From JAWKRB01 sp041389885 (GTDB lineage: Bacteria > Myxococcota_A > Polyangia > Polyangiales > Ga0077539): a stretch of DNA of 64,000 bases. Shown piece by piece: positions 9,316-20,032 of the stretch. Made by a program: the position numbers and the translations under genes. Within the stretch, counting starts at the first letter, position 1; the number at the start of each line of letters is the position of its first letter. Location of the stretch: NCBI GenBank assembly GCA_041389885.1, contig JAWKRB010000025.1, forward strand, positions 60,261 to 124,260, given 5' to 3'. A model generated the notes under the pieces. The model did not search any database. It was not told the DNA's origin and saw only the letters and a program-made list of their open reading frames with translations.

Positions 9316-10515
9316 ATGGCGGTCATCGTTCAGAAATATGGCGGCTCGTCGGTGGCAGACCTCGCGCGGCTGGGCGTCGTCGCCGACCGCGTCGCCGCCG
9401 CGCAGCGCGCGGGCGACCGCGTGGTGGTGGTGGTCAGCGCGATGGGAAAGACCACCGACCAGCTCCTCGGCCTCGCGCGGCAGATCACGCCCTCTCCCCA
9501 CCGCCGCGAGCTCGACATGCTGCTCTCGGTGGGCGAGCGCACGTCGATGGCCCTCCTCGCGATCGCGCTGCACGCCAGGGACATCGACGCCATCTCGTTC
9601 ACGGGGTCGCAGAGCGGCATCATCACCAACGACCGGCACTTCGACGCGCGCATCATCGAGGTCCGGCCCTTTCGCATCGAGGACGAGCTCGCGCGCGACC
9701 GCGTGGTCATCGTCGCGGGCTACCAGGGCATGAGCTACCGCCGCGAGATCACCACCCTCGGCCGCGGCGGGAGCGACACCACCGCCGTGGCCCTCGCCGC
9801 GGCGCTCAACGCCGAGCGCTGCGAGATCTACAGCGACGTCGACGGGGTGTACTCCGCCGACCCGAGGGTGGTCCCCTCGGCGCGGCACCTGGGCGAGCTC
9901 GGGTACGAGGAGCTGCAGGAGATGGCCGAGGCCGGCGCCAAGGTGCTCAACGCCGAGGCCGTCGAGTTCGCGCGGCGCGAGCGCATCACGCTCTTCGCCC
10001 GACGCACCGTCGACGCGGGCGACGCCGGCAGCCGGGAGACCGTCGTGCGCCGCGACCCCCCGCCGGCGAATCGCGGCGTGCGCGCCGTGGTGGGCGACCT
10101 CAACGTCGCGTGGGCCTACGGCGCGCCCCGAGGCGGCGCCTGGAGCCTCCTCGAGGCCCTCGACGCGCTGGAGGTGCCGGTGAGGGAGGCGAGCGCGCAC
10201 GGAGACTCCCTCTCGGTGGTGATCCCCACCCTCCGGGTGCTGGATTTCTCACGCGCCCGCGCCCTGCTGCGGGAGCGCGGGATGACCGTGCGCGACGCCG
10301 AGGGCGACGGGGCGGTGGGCGAGGTCTCGCTGGTCGGCGCGGGGGTCTCCGCCGACCGCCGCGCGCTCCTCGACGCCCGCGACGTGGCGCGGCGCGAGGG
10401 CGCCGAGGTGCTGGGCGCGTCGACGGCGCCGCTGCGCGTGACCCTGCGCGTGGCCCGCGAGGCCGTCGACTCGCTCACCCGCGCGCTGCACGATCGCTTC
10501 GTGGGACCGTGCTAG
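9316..10515 (+). CDS. lysC: Aspartate kinase
   Basis: Phosphorylates L-aspartate with ATP, the first step towards lysine, diaminopimelate, threonine and methionine. The 399-residue length is typical of monofunctional class II enzymes. The N-terminus has KYGGSSV (7-13). GRGGSDTTAVALAAAL and DVDGVYSADPRVV mark the kinase domain, and GAKVLN precedes the regulatory part. Two ACT-type segments follow (VVIPTLRVLD and EVSLVGAGV), so allosteric feedback is expected. I chose ATG 9316 because the KYGGSS motif must be near the N-terminus; the longer open frame upstream is antisense to another gene. It stands alone, with no diaminopimelate genes beside it. Confidence 0.95.
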   Translation: MAVIVQKYGGSSVADLARLGVVADRVAAAQRAGDRVVVVVSAMGKTTDQLLGLARQITPSPHRRELDMLLSVGERTSMALLAIALHARDIDAISFTGSQSGIITNDRHFDARIIEVRPFRIEDELARDRVVIVAGYQGMSYRREITTLGRGGSDTTAVALAAALNAERCEIYSDVDGVYSADPRVVPSARHLGELGYEELQEMAEAGAKVLNAEAVEFARRERITLFARRTVDAGDAGSRETVVRRDPPPANRGVRAVVGDLNVAWAYGAPRGGAWSLLEALDALEVPVREASAHGDSLSVVIPTLRVLDFSRARALLRERGMTVRDAEGDGAVGEVSLVGAGVSADRRALLDARDVARREGAEVLGASTAPLRVTLRVAREAVDSLTRALHDRFVGPC

Positions 10516-10518
10516 CGT
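10513..10518 (+). promoter_or_regulatory. -10 element of the following small gene, inside the lysC stop
   Basis: TAGCGT, whose first three bases are the lysC stop codon, ends 7 nt before the ATG at 10526. That would put the transcription start at or next to the ATG, giving a leaderless mRNA. No Shine-Dalgarno sequence is present. Confidence 0.4.
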
Positions 10519-10525
10519 TCGCGCC

Positions 10526-10981
10526 ATGCGTCGCTCCCTCTTCGCGTGTGCCTTCCTCGCGGCCTCGTCGGCGGCCTCCGCCCAGGCGCCGGGGTTCGTC
10601 TCGTTCTCGCTCACGGGCCTGGGCACGTCGGGCGGCACCACGGGCGTCGTGGGTGAGTCGCGGCTCCCGGTGCGCGCGAGCGATGTCACCGCGCGCGACG
10701 GCGTCGTGCAGATCGTCGCGGGCAGCTCGCGCTCCTCGCTCCGGCGGATCACCCTCACCCTCTCGAACCCCGTCGCGGGCGAGCGCTACGCGGTGGGCGA
10801 GGGCGCCACGCTGACGGTGCGCTTCGCGTCGGGCAACGAGCGGGCGCCCGCCGAGGGCAGGGCGTGGGTGCAGGTCGACATCGCCGACCCGTCGCGGGTC
10901 GCGGGCACCTTCGAGGCGACCTTCCCCCAGGGGCGCATCCCCATCGAGCTCCGCGGCCGCTTCGACGCCGCCCTCCGCTGA
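10526..10981 (+). CDS. Small exported hypothetical protein
   Basis: A 151-residue protein with a clean Sec signal peptide (MRRSLFACAFLAASSAASAQA, cleavage probably after ASA). The mature part is beta-rich, with alternating hydrophobic residues (RITLTLSN, GATLTVRF, WVQVDI, IPIELRGRF), as in small periplasmic or outer-membrane-associated beta proteins. I do not recognise a family. It sits alone between lysC and the response regulator and appears to have its own promoter. Confidence 0.65.
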   Translation: MRRSLFACAFLAASSAASAQAPGFVSFSLTGLGTSGGTTGVVGESRLPVRASDVTARDGVVQIVAGSSRSSLRRITLTLSNPVAGERYAVGEGATLTVRFASGNERAPAEGRAWVQVDIADPSRVAGTFEATFPQGRIPIELRGRFDAALR

Positions 10982-10999
10982 CCCCGAGGCGACCCCCCG

Positions 11000-12433
11000 A
11001 TGACCGGCACGATCCTCGTCGTCGACGACGAACGAAACATCCGACGCACGCTCCGCATGGTCCTCGAGGGCGAGGGCATGGAGGTGCGAGACGCCGAGCG
11101 CGCCGAGGACGCCCTCGCGATCCTGGCCGACGAGCCCATCGACGTGCTGGTGACCGACATCCGCCTGCCGGGCATGTCGGGCGTCGAGCTCCTCGAGCGG
11201 GTCAAGCGCGACCCCGCGACGGCGTCGATGCCCGTGGTGGTGATCTCGGGCCACGCGTCGGTCTCCGAGGCCGTCGACGCCGTGAAGCTCGGCGCCGCCG
11301 ACTTCTTCGAGAAGCCCCTCGACCGCGAGCGCGTGCTCGTGAGCGTGCGCAACGCCGTGCGCGCCGCGGGCCTCGAGCGCGAGGTGCGCGAGCTCCGCTC
11401 GAAGGTGGGCGCGCGCGAGGAGATGGTGGGCGAGTCGGCCGCGATGCGGCGGCTCTTCAGCGAGGTCGAGAAGGTCGCGCCGACGCGGGGGCGCGTGCTG
11501 ATCACCGGCGAGAGCGGCACGGGCAAGGAGCTCATCGCCCGCGCGATCCACCGGCTCTCGCCGCGTCGAGCCGGCCCCTTCGTGAAGGTGAACTGCGCGG
11601 CGATCCCCGCGGAGCTGGTCGAGAGCGAGCTCTTCGGCCACGAGCGAGGGGCGTTCACGGGCGCGGTGGCGCGCAAGCGCGGGCACTTCGAGGTCGCGCA
11701 CAACGGCACGCTGCTGCTCGACGAGATCGGCGACATGCCGCTGTCGGCGCAGGCCAAGGTGCTCCGCGCGCTCCAGCAGGGCGAGCTCACCCGCGTCGGC
11801 GGAGACCAGGTGATCACCGTCGACGTGCGCGTCATCGCCGCGACGAACAAGGACCTCGAGCGCGAGGTCGCCGAGGGGCGCTTTCGCGAGGACCTCTATT
11901 TCCGACTCAACGTGCTCCCGCTGCGCAGCCCGGCGCTGCGCGAGCGCGCGAGCGACATCCCGCTGCTGGTCACGGCCTTCGCGCGGGAGTTCTGTCGAGA
12001 GAACGGGCTGCGCCAGAAGCCCTTCGACGCCGAGGTGCTCGACGAGCTCCAGCGCAGGGGCTTTCCGGGCAACGTGCGCGAGCTCAAGAACCTCGTCGAG
12101 CGCCTGGTGATCCTATCGGGCGACGAGGTCACGCTCCTCGACCTCCCCGAGGAGGGACGTCACTCCAAAGAGCTCCGGGCGAAGGCGCGGGGCGCGCAGG
12201 GTGACTCGACGCCGCCGCCTTCGCCCGACGACGACGACGACCTCCCGGCGCTGCCTCGAGAGGCCAGCGACCGCCCCAGCCTGCGCGAGTACCGCGACGA
12301 GGCCGAGCGCGCGTACATCCTCCGCACGCTCCGCGAGAACGACTGGAACATCTCCCGCGCCGCGAGCCTGCTCGGGGTCGAGCGCACGAACCTGCACAAG
12401 AAGATCCGCGCCCGGGGCGTCACGCGGGATTGA
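11000..12433 (+). CDS. NtrC-family sigma-54-dependent response regulator
   Basis: A 477-residue transcription activator. The receiver domain (1-115) has the acidic pocket D9/D10, phospho-acceptor D53 in TDIRLPGMSG, S83 and K105. The AAA+ domain has Walker A GESGTGKE (170-177), the sigma-54 contact loop GAFTGA (217-222) and Walker B LLLDEIGDM. The C-terminal Fis-type helix-turn-helix (NISRAASLLGVERTNLHKKI) is intact. A low-complexity acidic linker with DDDDDLPALPRE separates the AAA+ and DNA-binding parts. All key residues are present, so it should open sigma-54 promoters when phosphorylated. No histidine kinase is adjacent, so it is an orphan regulator in this window. Confidence 0.93.
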   Translation: MTGTILVVDDERNIRRTLRMVLEGEGMEVRDAERAEDALAILADEPIDVLVTDIRLPGMSGVELLERVKRDPATASMPVVVISGHASVSEAVDAVKLGAADFFEKPLDRERVLVSVRNAVRAAGLEREVRELRSKVGAREEMVGESAAMRRLFSEVEKVAPTRGRVLITGESGTGKELIARAIHRLSPRRAGPFVKVNCAAIPAELVESELFGHERGAFTGAVARKRGHFEVAHNGTLLLDEIGDMPLSAQAKVLRALQQGELTRVGGDQVITVDVRVIAATNKDLEREVAEGRFREDLYFRLNVLPLRSPALRERASDIPLLVTAFAREFCRENGLRQKPFDAEVLDELQRRGFPGNVRELKNLVERLVILSGDEVTLLDLPEEGRHSKELRAKARGAQGDSTPPPSPDDDDDLPALPREASDRPSLREYRDEAERAYILRTLRENDWNISRAASLLGVERTNLHKKIRARGVTRD

Positions 12434-12456
12434 CGACGCCCGCTCGCGGTCATACT
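12430..12456 (+). promoter_or_regulatory. Candidate promoter of the parvulin lipoprotein gene
   Basis: TTGACG (12430-12435) and CATACT (12451-12456), spaced 15 nt apart and ending 9 nt before the ATG. The TTGACG overlaps the stop of the upstream regulator. The spacing is short, so confidence is low. Confidence 0.35.
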
Positions 12457-12465
12457 CCGCGCGGC

Positions 12466-12921
12466 ATGCGTCCCCTCGTTGCCTTCTCCCTCGCGGCGGC
12501 CCTGGCCGCGGCGTGCAACCGACAGCCCGACGAGCTCCGCCTCACCCCCGGCCCCGGCGCGCTGCCGCCGCCCCCGCAGCCCGACGGCGGCGGCGGCGCC
12601 GCGCAGATCGCCGCGCAGCACGTGCTCATCGGCTGGCGCGGCAGCCGGGCCGGCGCGGAGCTCACCCGCACGCAGGCCGAGGCGCGCACCCGCGCCGAGG
12701 AGGTGCTCCGACGCGCCCGCGCCGGAGAAGACTTCGGCGGCCTCGCCGCGCGGTTCTCTGACGAGCCGGGCCACGAGACGCGCCGCGGCGACCTCGGCAC
12801 CTTCGGCCGGGGCGCGATGGTGCCGCCCTTCGAGCGCGCGGCCTTCGCGCTCGCCGTGGGGGCCATCTCCGACATCGTCGAGACCGAGTTCGGCTACCAC
12901 GTCATCAAGCGCACGCGCTGA
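12466..12921 (+). CDS. Parvulin-type peptidyl-prolyl isomerase lipoprotein
   Basis: A 151-residue protein. The lipoprotein signal peptide ends ALAAAC (lipid Cys about 17), followed by a Pro/Gly-rich linker. A rotamase (parvulin/SurA-like) domain runs from AAQHVLIGWRGS through EDFGGLAARFSDEP to FGYHVIKRTR. GDLGTFGRGAMVPPFERAAF is the typical parvulin core. It probably helps fold outer-membrane or periplasmic proteins. A CATACT box (12451-12456) with TTGACG (12430-12435) precedes the ATG by only 9 nt, favouring this start over the upstream ATG at 12430. Confidence 0.88.
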   Translation: MRPLVAFSLAAALAAACNRQPDELRLTPGPGALPPPPQPDGGGGAAQIAAQHVLIGWRGSRAGAELTRTQAEARTRAEEVLRRARAGEDFGGLAARFSDEPGHETRRGDLGTFGRGAMVPPFERAAFALAVGAISDIVETEFGYHVIKRTR

Positions 12922-12993
12922 GGCGCCCTCGGCGCGCGGCTTGGAATCTCCCCGACGTCCCGCGCGAAGGCGACTACACTCCCGCGCCCCCAG

Positions 12994-14901
<1,908 letters not shown>

Positions 14902-15804
14902 TCGCGTCGGGCGCGCCGGCGTCGGGCGTCGGCGCCGGGCCCCCCGCCAGGCGCTCGAGCGCCGCGAGGTCGCCGTTGAAGCGGTCGAGGTCGACGTCGC
15001 CGCGCACGCCCGGCACGCGCCCGGTGTTGCTGTATTGCCAGAACGTCCACTCCGACCACGGCGGCGCGATGCTCGGGCACCGCACCGGGGCGTACTGCGG
15101 GTGCCCGAGGGGCAGCGACTTGAACGCGTCGCTCCGCACCCGGAGGCGCCAGTAGTACGCCCCGGTGTAGATCATCGGCGCGCGCCCGGTGCTCTGCGTG
15201 ACCCGAGAGACGAGCTCGGCGATGCGCGCGGCGTAGTCTGCGGGGGAGGGCAGGCCCGGCGGGGGCTTCTCGATGTCGAGCGCCACCGGGAGATCGCCGG
15301 GGCCGAGGCGCCCCACCGCGCGCGCGATCGCGTCAGCCTGCGCGGCGACGTCGTGCGCGGGGCTGAAATACAGGTACGCGCCGCGGATCATCCCGGCCTC
15401 GCGGATCCCGCGCCAGTGCCCCTCGAAGCGCGCGTCGACGCGCGGGGCGTGGGCGATGCGCGCGATGGCGAAGCGCCTGCCGCTCGCGCGCACGGCGGAC
15501 CAGTCGACCTCGCCCTGGTACTCCGAGACGTCGACGCCCTCGACGGTGGGGCCGCGGCCACACACGATGGCGAAGCGCGGCGGCTGCGGGCGGCGGGTCG
15601 GCCCGCCGCAGCCCAGCATCAGCAGCAGGGCCATGGCCCCGCGTCGGCGCGCGCGCGACACGCGCTGACCTCACGTCGCGCGCGCCGCGTCGTCAAGCGC
15701 GCGGTGTGGCAACGACCCCCCGGCTGTGATACCCGCTCACGACGCGGAATGCGCGCCCTCGCGAGAGCGTTCGCGGCACTCAATCCCCACCTCGAGCACC
15801 GACG

Positions 15805-16533
15805 ATGAGCGACGAGAACACCGAGATCCCTGAAGCGGCCGAGGCCCCCGAGGCCCGCGAGGCCCCCGCCTCCGCCGACGAGACGGCCGCCAAGGCGCCC
15901 GCGAAGCCGCAGCTCTCCGCCGGCGACTGGGCGTTCTTCTTCGCGCTCTCGGCGGGCACCGCGGGGCTCGACCTCTGGAGCAAGGCCTGGGCGCTCAACC
16001 GCCTGTCGCGCCCCATCGCGAACCCGCCTCCGCTGTGCGCGCCGCCCCCCGGCCGCCCCGGCATCGACTACCTGATGCAGCGCCAGCCGAGCGAGACCCT
16101 CACGCTCATTCGCGACTACCTCGACCTCACCTACGCCGAGAATTGCGGCGGCGCCTGGGGCCTGCTCCACGGCGCGCGCGAGACCCTCCGCAGGCCGTTC
16201 TTTCTGCTCGTGACGGTCGCCGCGGTGGCCTACATCGTTCACCTGTACCGCACCCTCGAGCAGGGCCAGCGGGTGATGAAGGTCGCCCTCCCCCTCGTGC
16301 TCGGCGGCGCCATCGGCAACCTCGTCGACCGCGTGCGCCTGGGCTACGTCGTCGACTTCATTCACATGCACTGGCGCCACCGCTCCCACTGGCCGACCTA
16401 CAACGTCGCCGACATCGCCATCACGGTGGGCATCGGGCTGATGCTGCTGGAGTACATCCTCGAGCCGCGGCGCGCCCGCGCGCGCAAGGCCGCCGCGGCC
16501 CCGGTCGTCGAGACCGCGACGACGGCGAGCTGA
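15805..16533 (+). CDS. lspA: Lipoprotein signal peptidase (SPase II)
   Basis: Cleaves the signal peptide of prolipoproteins after lipidation. It has 242 residues, longer than the usual 160-170 because of an acidic, Ala/Glu/Pro-rich N-terminal extension of about 40 residues and an inserted periplasmic loop rich in Pro (ANPPPLCAPPPGRPG). The catalytic aspartates are in GNLVDRVRLGYVVDF and YNVADIAI, and the asparagine motif AENCGGAWGLL is present. Four membrane helices are visible. It is directly followed, 7 bp later, by lgt, giving a lipoprotein-processing operon. This fits the large number of lipoproteins encoded nearby. Confidence 0.95.
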   Translation: MSDENTEIPEAAEAPEAREAPASADETAAKAPAKPQLSAGDWAFFFALSAGTAGLDLWSKAWALNRLSRPIANPPPLCAPPPGRPGIDYLMQRQPSETLTLIRDYLDLTYAENCGGAWGLLHGARETLRRPFFLLVTVAAVAYIVHLYRTLEQGQRVMKVALPLVLGGAIGNLVDRVRLGYVVDFIHMHWRHRSHWPTYNVADIAITVGIGLMLLEYILEPRRARARKAAAAPVVETATTAS

Positions 16534-16540
16534 GCGGGCG

Positions 16541-17464
16541 ATGCGACCGGTCCTCTTCTCGCTGTTCGGCCTTGAGGTACCGGCGTATTTCGCGATGCTC
16601 GCCATCGGGTTCTCGCTCGCGACGTGGATCGGCGCGCGCTGGCTCGGCCGCCTGGGCTACGACCGCGAGGTCGTGGTCGACCTGGGCCTCGCGATGGTGA
16701 TCGCGGGGGTGCTGGGCGGGCGCGTGCTGCACGTGCTCGCCGACGGGTACTTCTGGGACTACGTGCACCTCTGCACCGACCCCTCGAAGGTCGCCTGGCG
16801 CATCTCCGAGGCGCACTGCCGCGCCCCGGCGGTCGACGGCATCTGGGACGCGGCGCACCGCGTGTGCCACCCCAAGGAGGCCAACTGCTTCGCCTGGGCC
16901 GCGTTCTGGGCCGGGGGGCTGACGTACTACGGAGGTCTCATCGGCGCGACCGGCTACGCGTGGTGGTTCCTGCGGCGCGAGTCGTTCCCGTTCTGGAAGG
17001 CAGCCGACATGGGCGGCTTCGCCATCTCGCTGGGCCTCGCCTGGGGCCGCATGGGCTGCTTCCTCGCGGGCTGCTGCTTCGGCGTGCGCTCCGACGCGGC
17101 GTGGGCGGTGAGCTTTCCTGCGTGGTCGCCCGCGAGCGAGACCCAGTTTCGCGAGGGGCTGCTCCGCAGCGAGCACCTGCCCTCGCTGCCGGTGCACCCG
17201 ACGCAGCTGTACGAGTCCATCGGCTGCCTCGCGATCGCGGCCTTCGCCTACCTCGTCGTGGCTCCCCGCAAGCGCTTCGACGGGCAGCTCTTTCTGATCT
17301 TCCTCGGCGCGTACTCCGCGCTGCGCTTCGTCATCGAGGGGCTGCGCAACGACGACCGCGGCGGCGCCCTCGGCCTGAGCACCTCGCAGCTCATCTCCGT
17401 GGGCATCGTCGCGGCGATCCCGCTCGCCTGGCGACACCTGGCGCGCCTCGCGAAGGAGCCCTGA
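16541..17464 (+). CDS. lgt: Prolipoprotein diacylglyceryl transferase
   Basis: Transfers diacylglycerol from phosphatidylglycerol to the lipobox cysteine, the step before LspA. The 307-residue integral membrane protein has GGLTYYGGLIGATGYAWW (Lgt core), GRMGCFLAGCCFG with the conserved Arg, LPVHPTQLYES, and FVIEGLRNDDRG, the C-terminal signature. The insert HLCTDPSKVAWRISEAHC is Cys-containing and atypical, suggesting an extra periplasmic loop. It forms an operon with lspA. Confidence 0.95.
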   Translation: MRPVLFSLFGLEVPAYFAMLAIGFSLATWIGARWLGRLGYDREVVVDLGLAMVIAGVLGGRVLHVLADGYFWDYVHLCTDPSKVAWRISEAHCRAPAVDGIWDAAHRVCHPKEANCFAWAAFWAGGLTYYGGLIGATGYAWWFLRRESFPFWKAADMGGFAISLGLAWGRMGCFLAGCCFGVRSDAAWAVSFPAWSPASETQFREGLLRSEHLPSLPVHPTQLYESIGCLAIAAFAYLVVAPRKRFDGQLFLIFLGAYSALRFVIEGLRNDDRGGALGLSTSQLISVGIVAAIPLAWRHLARLAKEP

Positions 17465-17479
17465 GCGCGCGGCGCGGGG

Positions 17480-18660
17480 CTACAGCTGAAACGAGAGGTG
17501 AGCGCCGAGGTCGAGGGTCACCGGCGAGGTCTCTGGGAGCACCCAGACCGTCGGCGACACGATGTCGATCTCCATGCGAATGCGCCGCGTGAGGCTGAAG
17601 GCGACGCCCGCGGTGAGCCGAAACACCGGGCCGTTGTTCGGGAGGTAACCCGCCTCGAAGCGCAGCGGGATGAACACCCGGCGCGAGGGGATCAGGTCGA
17701 CCGAGGTCTCGACCCCCACCATCGGCAGGACGTTCGACACGCGCTCGTCGCGCCCCCGCAGGTTCGCGTACGAGAAGCTCGCGGAGATCCCGAAGCGATC
17801 GAGCGGGAACCACCGAAAGCGCGCCATGATCAGGCCGTTCACGAAGGGATCCTGCCCCGGACCGATCGCCGCGATGCCCCCGATCCCCAGCTCGAAGCGC
17901 CTCGTGTGCGCGCGCACCGCGCGCTGCCGTCGCGGACGCGGGGCGGACTCCGCCGCCTGATCCGCCACCGCGGGCTCCATGCGCGCCGCCGCCGCCGCGG
18001 CGAGCTCCGGTCGCGGCGGAACGAGCAGCGCGGGCATCGCCTGACGAATCGCCTCTGCGAGCTGAAACTGCGTCGCGGAGAGCTCCTGCACGCGCTCGGC
18101 GCCCTCGACGGCGATGCGCACGCGCAGGCGCACGACGTACTGCCCTCGGGCCGCGCGGAGCTCGGCGTGCACCGCCACGGGGGCCTGCAGCGCGCGCTCG
18201 AGCTCGTAGATCCCCTCGGGCGGCACCGGGAAGGGCAGGCGCAGCTGCCCCGCCGCCGCGTAGAGCTCGCCGGTCGGGATCACCTGAAACCCCAGCTCCG
18301 CCACCCGCGCTCGGAGGGTCTCGGTGACGAAGCGCGCGGCCGCGGGGTCGACCCCCACCGGCGCGGCGTCGACCACCGCCGTGCGAGGTCCCTGCGCCGC
18401 GGGCGCCGCGGGCGGCGGAGGCGGCGGCGCGAGGTCGGTTGGCCGGCGGCGGGCGGCAGCGCCGGGTCGGAGGGCGGAGGGGGCGGCACGGCGGGGCTCT
18501 CCGCGGGCGCTGCGGGCTGCGGGGCCTCGCCGGCCGGAGGCGGGGACGCCTGAGCCGGGGCATCGGGCGGGGGAGGGTCCTGCTGCGCGAGCGCGGCGCC
18601 AGGGACGAGCGAGGCGAGGAGGGCGAGCGTGGTCGCGATCCGGGCGGTGCGGAGGGCCAT
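17480..18660 (-). pseudogene. Exported outer-membrane-like protein, frameshifted near 18.4 kb
   Basis: Two overlapping minus-strand frames belong to one gene. The start frame (ATG 18660) gives a Sec signal peptide (LALLASLVPGAALAQ) and a Pro/Ala-rich linker. The second frame gives the body, from about PTDLAPPPPPP through AVVDAAPVGVDPAAARFV to the C-terminal LDLGAHLSFQL. The switch is a -1 shift, consistent with one missing base around 18.38-18.48 kb in a G/C-rich repeat. The N-terminal domain (FVTETLRARVAELGFQVIP) resembles periplasmic amylosome/TPM-like or TolB-N-like domains, and the C-terminal half looks like a beta-barrel. A TAGCCT box lies 10 nt before the ATG. It may be a sequencing error rather than a real break. 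Confidence 0.6.
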
Positions 18661-18732
18661 GTCGCGCCGGAGGCTACCACTCCTGACCCGAGAGTTGCTG
18701 CGCCGCGCCTCGCCGTGCGATGCCCAGAGGCG

Positions 18733-19523
18733 ATGCTCATCGGCGCGAAGGCACTCATCGGCGTGATCCACCTCCCTGCGCTGCCGGGCGCGCCCCTCTC
18801 GGAGCTCGGCATGCGCGAGCTGCGAGACCGCGTCGCGAGGGACGCGAGCGCCCTCGCCGCCGCCGGCTTCGACGCGGCGCTCATCGAGAACTACGGCGAC
18901 GCGCCCTTCCTCCAGGGGCCCGCGGGGCCCGAGACCATCGCGTGCATGGCCGTGCTCGCCGAGATCGCCCGCAAGGAGAGCGGCCTGCCCCTGGGCGTCA
19001 ACGTGCTGCGCAACGACGCGCTCGGCGCCCTCGCCGTGGCCGTCGCCACCGAGGCGCGCTTCGTCCGCGTGAACATCCTCGTCGGTGCCCGCGTCACCGA
19101 TCAGGGGATCATCGAGGGCGCCGCCGCGACGCTGCTCCGCGCGCGGCGGCAGCTCGGCGCGCTCGACGTGAAGATCGTGGCCAGAACGTCGACGTGAAGC
19201 ACTCGTCGCCGCTGGGCGTGGGCTCGCTCGAGCGCACCCTCGAAGAGGCCCGCGACGCCGTCGAAAGGGCCATGGCAGACGCCGTGGTGGTCACGGGCGC
19301 GCACACTGGCGACGCCCCAGACGAGACGCTCCTCGCGGCGCTCCGAGAGAGCCTCCCCAGCACCCCTCTCTGGGTCGGCAGCGGCGCGCGCCCCGAGACC
19401 CTGCCGCGCTGGCTCGAGCGGGCCGACGCCGTGATCGTGGGCTCCGCCCTCCGCGCCGACGGCCGGGCGGGGGGCCCCATCGACCTCGACCGGGCGACGG
19501 CCTTCGCGAATTCGCGCGGATAG
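18733..19523 (+). pseudogene. BtpA/SgcQ-family TIM-barrel protein, frameshifted at about 19183
   Basis: N-terminal part MLIGAKALIGVIHLPALPGAP and FDAALIENYGDAPF is typical of the BtpA family (photosystem I biogenesis protein BtpA/SgcQ, a TIM-barrel group). The frame ends prematurely after DVKIVA. The correct continuation NVDVKHSSPLG, then ADAVVVTGAHTG, WVGSGARPETLP and DAVIVGSALRADG, is in the +1-shifted frame to 19523. Restoring one base at about 19183 (GCCGAGAAC instead of GCCAGAAC) rejoins the whole protein (about 263 residues). The function of the family outside cyanobacteria is unknown. It could be a genuine mutation or an assembly indel; its neighbour has the same defect. Confidence 0.75.
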
Positions 19524-19526
19524 CCC

Positions 19527-19532
19527 TACGCT
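19527..19532 (+). promoter_or_regulatory. -10 element before the DciA-like gene
   Basis: TACGCT ends 8 nt before ATG 19541, which would give a leaderless transcript. No Shine-Dalgarno sequence is seen. Confidence 0.35.
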
Positions 19533-19540
19533 GCGAGACG

Positions 19541-20032
19541 ATGGCGCGCCGACGAAAGAACGACTACGAGCCCATCGGGGTGGCGCACGTCGGCACCCTG
19601 CTCGCCGAGGCGCTCCGCGACCCCGCGAAGATTCGCGCGGCGCTGGGCGTGTGGCCGGCGTGGGAGCAGGCCGTGGGCCCTGAGGTCGCCGCGGCGGCGC
19701 GGCCGGTGCAGCTCCGCGAGGGCGTGCTGACGGTGCACGTGAAGCACTCGGTGTGGCTGCAAGAGCTCCAGCAGCAGAAGGCCGCGCTGCTCCGCCGCGT
19801 GCAGGCGCTCCCCGGCGGCGCCAGCGTGCGGGAGCTCCGGCTGCGCGTGGCGCCCAGGGAGCAGGCGCAGGAGTTCGCGCCCGAGCGGCCGACGCCGGTG
19901 TCGCCCGCGCCGATCCCCTACGAGATCGCGAGGATCATCCGCACGGTCCCTGACTCCGCGCTGCGGGGCGCGATGATCCGGGTGGCGGCGCGCTGGGCGG
20001 GGCTCATTCGCTCGCGGGAGGAGCCGCGGTGA
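19541..20032 (+). CDS. DUF721 / DciA-like protein
   Basis: A 163-residue protein. The N-terminal about 95 residues have the DUF721 pattern: helix, then VWPAWEQAVGPEVAAAARPV, GVLTVHVKHSVWLQELQQQK, then short strands. DUF721 includes DciA, the loader of the DnaB replicative helicase in bacteria lacking DnaC/DnaI. The C-terminal extension (PYEIARIIRTVPDSALRGAM) is helical and not part of the core domain. Its last 29 nt overlap the 3' end of the convergent RNase D gene. Confidence 0.8.
   Translation: MARRRKNDYEPIGVAHVGTLLAEALRDPAKIRAALGVWPAWEQAVGPEVAAAARPVQLREGVLTVHVKHSVWLQELQQQKAALLRRVQALPGGASVRELRLRVAPREQAQEFAPERPTPVSPAPIPYEIARIIRTVPDSALRGAMIRVAARWAGLIRSREEPR

Noticed and set aside
5698..10200. 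A 1500-codon minus-strand open frame
   Set aside because: It spans several genes, including lysC in antisense, and is open only because of extreme GC; the real gene starts at GTG 7698.
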